In this document: in pieces, positions 22,378-24,057 of the stretch
How the letters are laid out: every line of letters starts with the position of its first letter
How positions within the stretch are numbered: position 1 is the first letter of the stretch
Origin: DASZCR01 sp035942915
GTDB taxonomy: Bacteria; Acidobacteriota; Blastocatellia; Pyrinomonadales; Pyrinomonadaceae
DNA length: 24,057 bases
Assembly: GCA_035942915.1 (NCBI GenBank)
Contig: DASZCR010000188.1
Coordinates: 1-24,057 of the forward strand
Direction of reading: 5' to 3'
Position numbers and translations under genes: made by a program
Notes under the pieces: model-generated
Database searches by the model: none
Told to the model about the DNA's origin: nothing
Seen by the model: only the letters and a program-made list of their open reading frames with translations

Positions 22378-22858
22378 CAGGCATCACCGCCACAGCCCGT
22401 CATTTTTTAAAAGATACCACCTCATTGCCGCCTGTCTTACCGGCGCGTGCTCTCTCTCACGCCCGGCCATGTGCAGGCGGCAAACAATTTCCAGCCCTTC
22501 CGTGAATCTCCCTGCCGTATCCAATCTTCTTATCCAAGAACAGTTTACGCCCTCCGTCCGGTAGCTCCCTCGCGCTCTCCCAAAACCTTCTGCCGGAGGC
22601 CAAGGGGTCGAAAAAAATTTCTCTAGCCTTTTGTCGCAACTTCCGATACAATGCCGCGTTTTCCAGACCCCTGTCGCTTCCGTGCTGTGTGTGGTGCTGA
22701 AGAATTATGTGGGCGGAGGTCTGCGTAAAATTTCTGGTAAATGCAACGAAAACGCATCCCAGAAACTTTTCGGAGCATCTAAACTGAGTCTTTCGTAGAG
22801 GTTAGAGCTTTCAGATTCATACTCCCGGGGAGCCGGAAAAATAAGGAGCAGAGGTACA
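22378..22858. other. 481-bp gap between the HU gene and the 80-residue protein gene
   Basis: Nothing convincing was found. There is a T/A-rich stretch after the HU stop (22405-22413) without a hairpin, and an interrupted inverted repeat CCTCCG...CGGAGG near 22552-22600 with a wide loop. GCATCTAAACT (22776-22786) matches the -10 region of the M16-like promoter, but no -35 was found before it. The single open frame (22457-22651, minus) begins with TTG and has no support. Confidence 0.5.
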
Positions 22859-23101
22859 GTGACATTCGGAGTGACATTGCCGCTGGAAGAGCGTCTGAAG
22901 ATGATTGACCATATTCAGGCGCGGCGTTATTCGAAACTGGGGGGCACGCCCCTCGACATCGCGACTGAGGGCATTCTGCGCCATTTGCGCGCCTGCGACC
23001 GTATGGATGTAAATCCCGATGTGGCCGCCGTCCGCGAAATCATCGACGACGCGCTCAACGGCCGTCGTGTCTTCGCAGAAACCTTCAACAACGCAGCCTA
23101 A
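22859..23101 (+). CDS. Hypothetical small protein, 80 residues
   Basis: I do not recognise this protein. It starts with GTG at 22859, preceded by AAGGAG (22843-22848, spacing 10); an in-frame GTG at 22871 is the alternative. The 80 residues (LPLEERLKMIDHIQARRYSK..., RHLRACDRMDVNPDVAAVREIIDDALNGRRVFAETFNNAA) look like a compact helical domain with charged faces. There is no signal sequence. It is flanked by a 481-bp gap on one side and a terminator on the other, so it is monocistronic. The clean Shine-Dalgarno, the terminator and the amino-acid composition support a real gene. Confidence 0.65.
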   Translation: MTFGVTLPLEERLKMIDHIQARRYSKLGGTPLDIATEGILRHLRACDRMDVNPDVAAVREIIDDALNGRRVFAETFNNAA

Positions 23102-23145
23102 GCGAAGCGCGGCGCAAGCCCGCTCTCGACGTGAATTTATAAGAG

Positions 23146-23181
23146 ACCGCCACCCTCGCAAGGGCTGGCGGTTTCTCTATT
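23146..23181. terminator. Terminator after the 80-residue protein gene
   Basis: ACCGCCA (23146-23152) pairs with TGGCGGT (23166-23172), with an inner CCCT-CGCA-AGGG stem-loop. On the plus strand it is followed by TTCTCTATTT. It lies between convergent genes and may work both ways. Confidence 0.75.
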
Positions 23182-23278
23182 TACAGCCCGCCTAAGACGC
23201 CGCTTTCGCATCTCCCCCACGAACGATTCTCCGCGCCCCGACTCATTGGAAGACCTTGCGTTTGTGAGGCGTCGGGGT

Positions 23279-24057
23279 CTAAGGATTTTCGTGGCTCGTC
23301 TCCTCTGACGGAACATTGCGCAGTTGTTGTTGCTCTTCAAGGAGAGTGTCGGTCGCTTCCTGTCTTTCGAGCGGGGCGTTCGCCTGCGGTGTCTCGTCGG
23401 CGGTTGTAGGCGTGGCGTGACGAAAAACGTCGAGCAGCGCGAGCGTGATGGCGACGACGACGGGGCCGAGAACGAGGCCGAGGACGCCGAAGAATTGCAG
23501 GCCGCCGAGCACGGAGAAGAAGATGAGCAACTCGTGCAGGCGGGTCTTCTCACCCACCAGTTTCGGACGCAGAAAGTTGTCGACAGTGCCGATGATAATC
23601 GTGCCCCAGGCGGCGAGCACGATGGCCTTGCCCCACTGGCCGGTCGCGACCAGATAGATGGCCGCCGGAACCCAGACGACGAAGGCTCCGGCCATCGGTA
23701 TCATCGACATGAAAATCATCACGACGCCCCACAGCAGCGCCGACGGCAATCCTAAAGCCCAGAAGGCCAGACCGCCGAGCGCGCCCTGAATCGTCGCGAT
23801 GACGAGCACGCCATAGACGCTCGCGCTGATGACCTCGCGCGTGCGCAGGAAAATCTCCTCCGAGTTTCGCTCGGCGAGCGGGAGCGCGGAACTGAGCGCA
23901 AGGCTCAGACGGTCGCCGTCGCGGAACAGGTAGTACATCGTGAAGATGACGAAGAAGACTTCGACGACAACGCCGAGCAGCCCGCTGACGTAACCAATCG
24001 TGCGGTTGGCGATCTGCCCGGCCATCCCCTGCACGCGCTCGTTCAGTTTCTCCGGCG
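23279..24057 (-). CDS. AI-2E family transporter, C-terminal part (cut by window edge)
   Basis: The frame stays open to the right edge of the window (codons for PEKLNERVQGMAG precede the first possible start), so the N-terminal part of the gene lies outside and only about 258 residues are visible. Several membrane helices are present, with family-typical stretches: VEVFFVIFTMYYLFRDG, YGVLVIATIQGALGGLAFWALGLPSALLWGVVMIFMSMIPM, TVDNFLRPKLVGEKTRLHELLIFFSVLGGLQFFGVLGLVLGPVVVA. These match AI-2E family exporters (PF01594), which are suspected of moving autoinducer-2, sodium or other substrates; the real substrate is generally unknown. The tail (about 45 residues) is Gln/Glu/Thr-rich. It is convergent with the 80-residue gene. 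Confidence 0.88.
   Translation of the reverse strand, partial: PEKLNERVQGMAGQIANRTIGYVSGLLGVVVEVFFVIFTMYYLFRDGDRLSLALSSALPLAERNSEEIFLRTREVISASVYGVLVIATIQGALGGLAFWALGLPSALLWGVVMIFMSMIPMAGAFVVWVPAAIYLVATGQWGKAIVLAAWGTIIIGTVDNFLRPKLVGEKTRLHELLIFFSVLGGLQFFGVLGLVLGPVVVAITLALLDVFRHATPTTADETPQANAPLERQEATDTLLEEQQQLRNVPSEETSHENP

Noticed and set aside
22457..22651. 64-codon minus-strand frame in the gap after the HU gene
   Set aside because: TTG start, no ribosome-binding site, no recognisable motif. It may be chance in a non-coding stretch.
1..24057. CRISPR arrays, transposases, integrases, prophage or toxin-antitoxin genes
   Set aside because: I found no direct-repeat/spacer array, no terminal inverted repeats with a transposase, and no recognisable mobile or defence genes in the window.

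Overview
The window looks like chromosomal DNA of a GC-rich, Gram-negative, menaquinone-using bacterium that makes type IV pili. The gene content suggests Acidobacteriota, perhaps class Blastocatellia: a cut-off zinc-ribbon protein with a CxxC...CPVDG motif, a DUF3352-like anchored protein, a Roadblock/LC7 gene at the end of a pil operon, and long envelope proteins. The phylum is an inference; there is no rRNA gene to settle it. I see no transposase, phage gene, CRISPR array or clear sign of recent transfer.

Layout. Positions 1-81 (-) hold the N-terminus of a zinc-ribbon protein with its promoter. Positions 490-2722 (+) hold an M16-like protein that lacks the zinc-binding HxxEH motif, then menG. 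Positions 3001-8642 (+) are a run of six genes: two Dpp/Opp-type permeases, an ABC-2 ATPase and permease, a histone-deacetylase-like amidohydrolase, and a GT51 peptidoglycan glycosyltransferase. Positions 8725-14892 (-) are a type IV pilus operon, pilM-pilN-pilO-pilP-pilQ, ending in a Roadblock/LC7 gene. Positions 14893-15692 are its control region. Positions 15693-17417 (+) encode a DUF3352-like protein and 17451-18803 (-) an unrecognised 450-residue protein. Then come rdgB (+), tRNA-Pro(UGG) (+), a lipoprotein (+), an unrecognised secreted protein (-), an HU-family protein (+), an unrecognised 80-residue protein (+) and the C-terminal part of an AI-2E family transporter (-).

The most interesting element is on the minus strand at 15243-15354. 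It reads as a GEMM-I (c-di-GMP-I class) riboswitch: a GNRA-capped P2 stem, the GCAAAGCC core, an 11-bp P3 stem and a GGCCGGGTTACCG 3' block. It lies about 90 nt downstream of a good sigma-70 promoter (TTGACA-18-TATATT) and about 350 nt upstream of pilM. This implies that the inner-membrane platform (PilMNOP), the secretin (PilQ) and the Roadblock protein are controlled together by a cyclic dinucleotide at the RNA level. The leader between aptamer and pilM is unusually long and contains a small arginine-rich reading frame and a strong hairpin.

Other structure beyond the genes: a heptamer-repeat hairpin between the two peptide permeases, helically phased A/T tracts upstream of the HU gene, a perfect inverted repeat in the divergent rdgB promoter region, and several bidirectional terminators between convergent genes.
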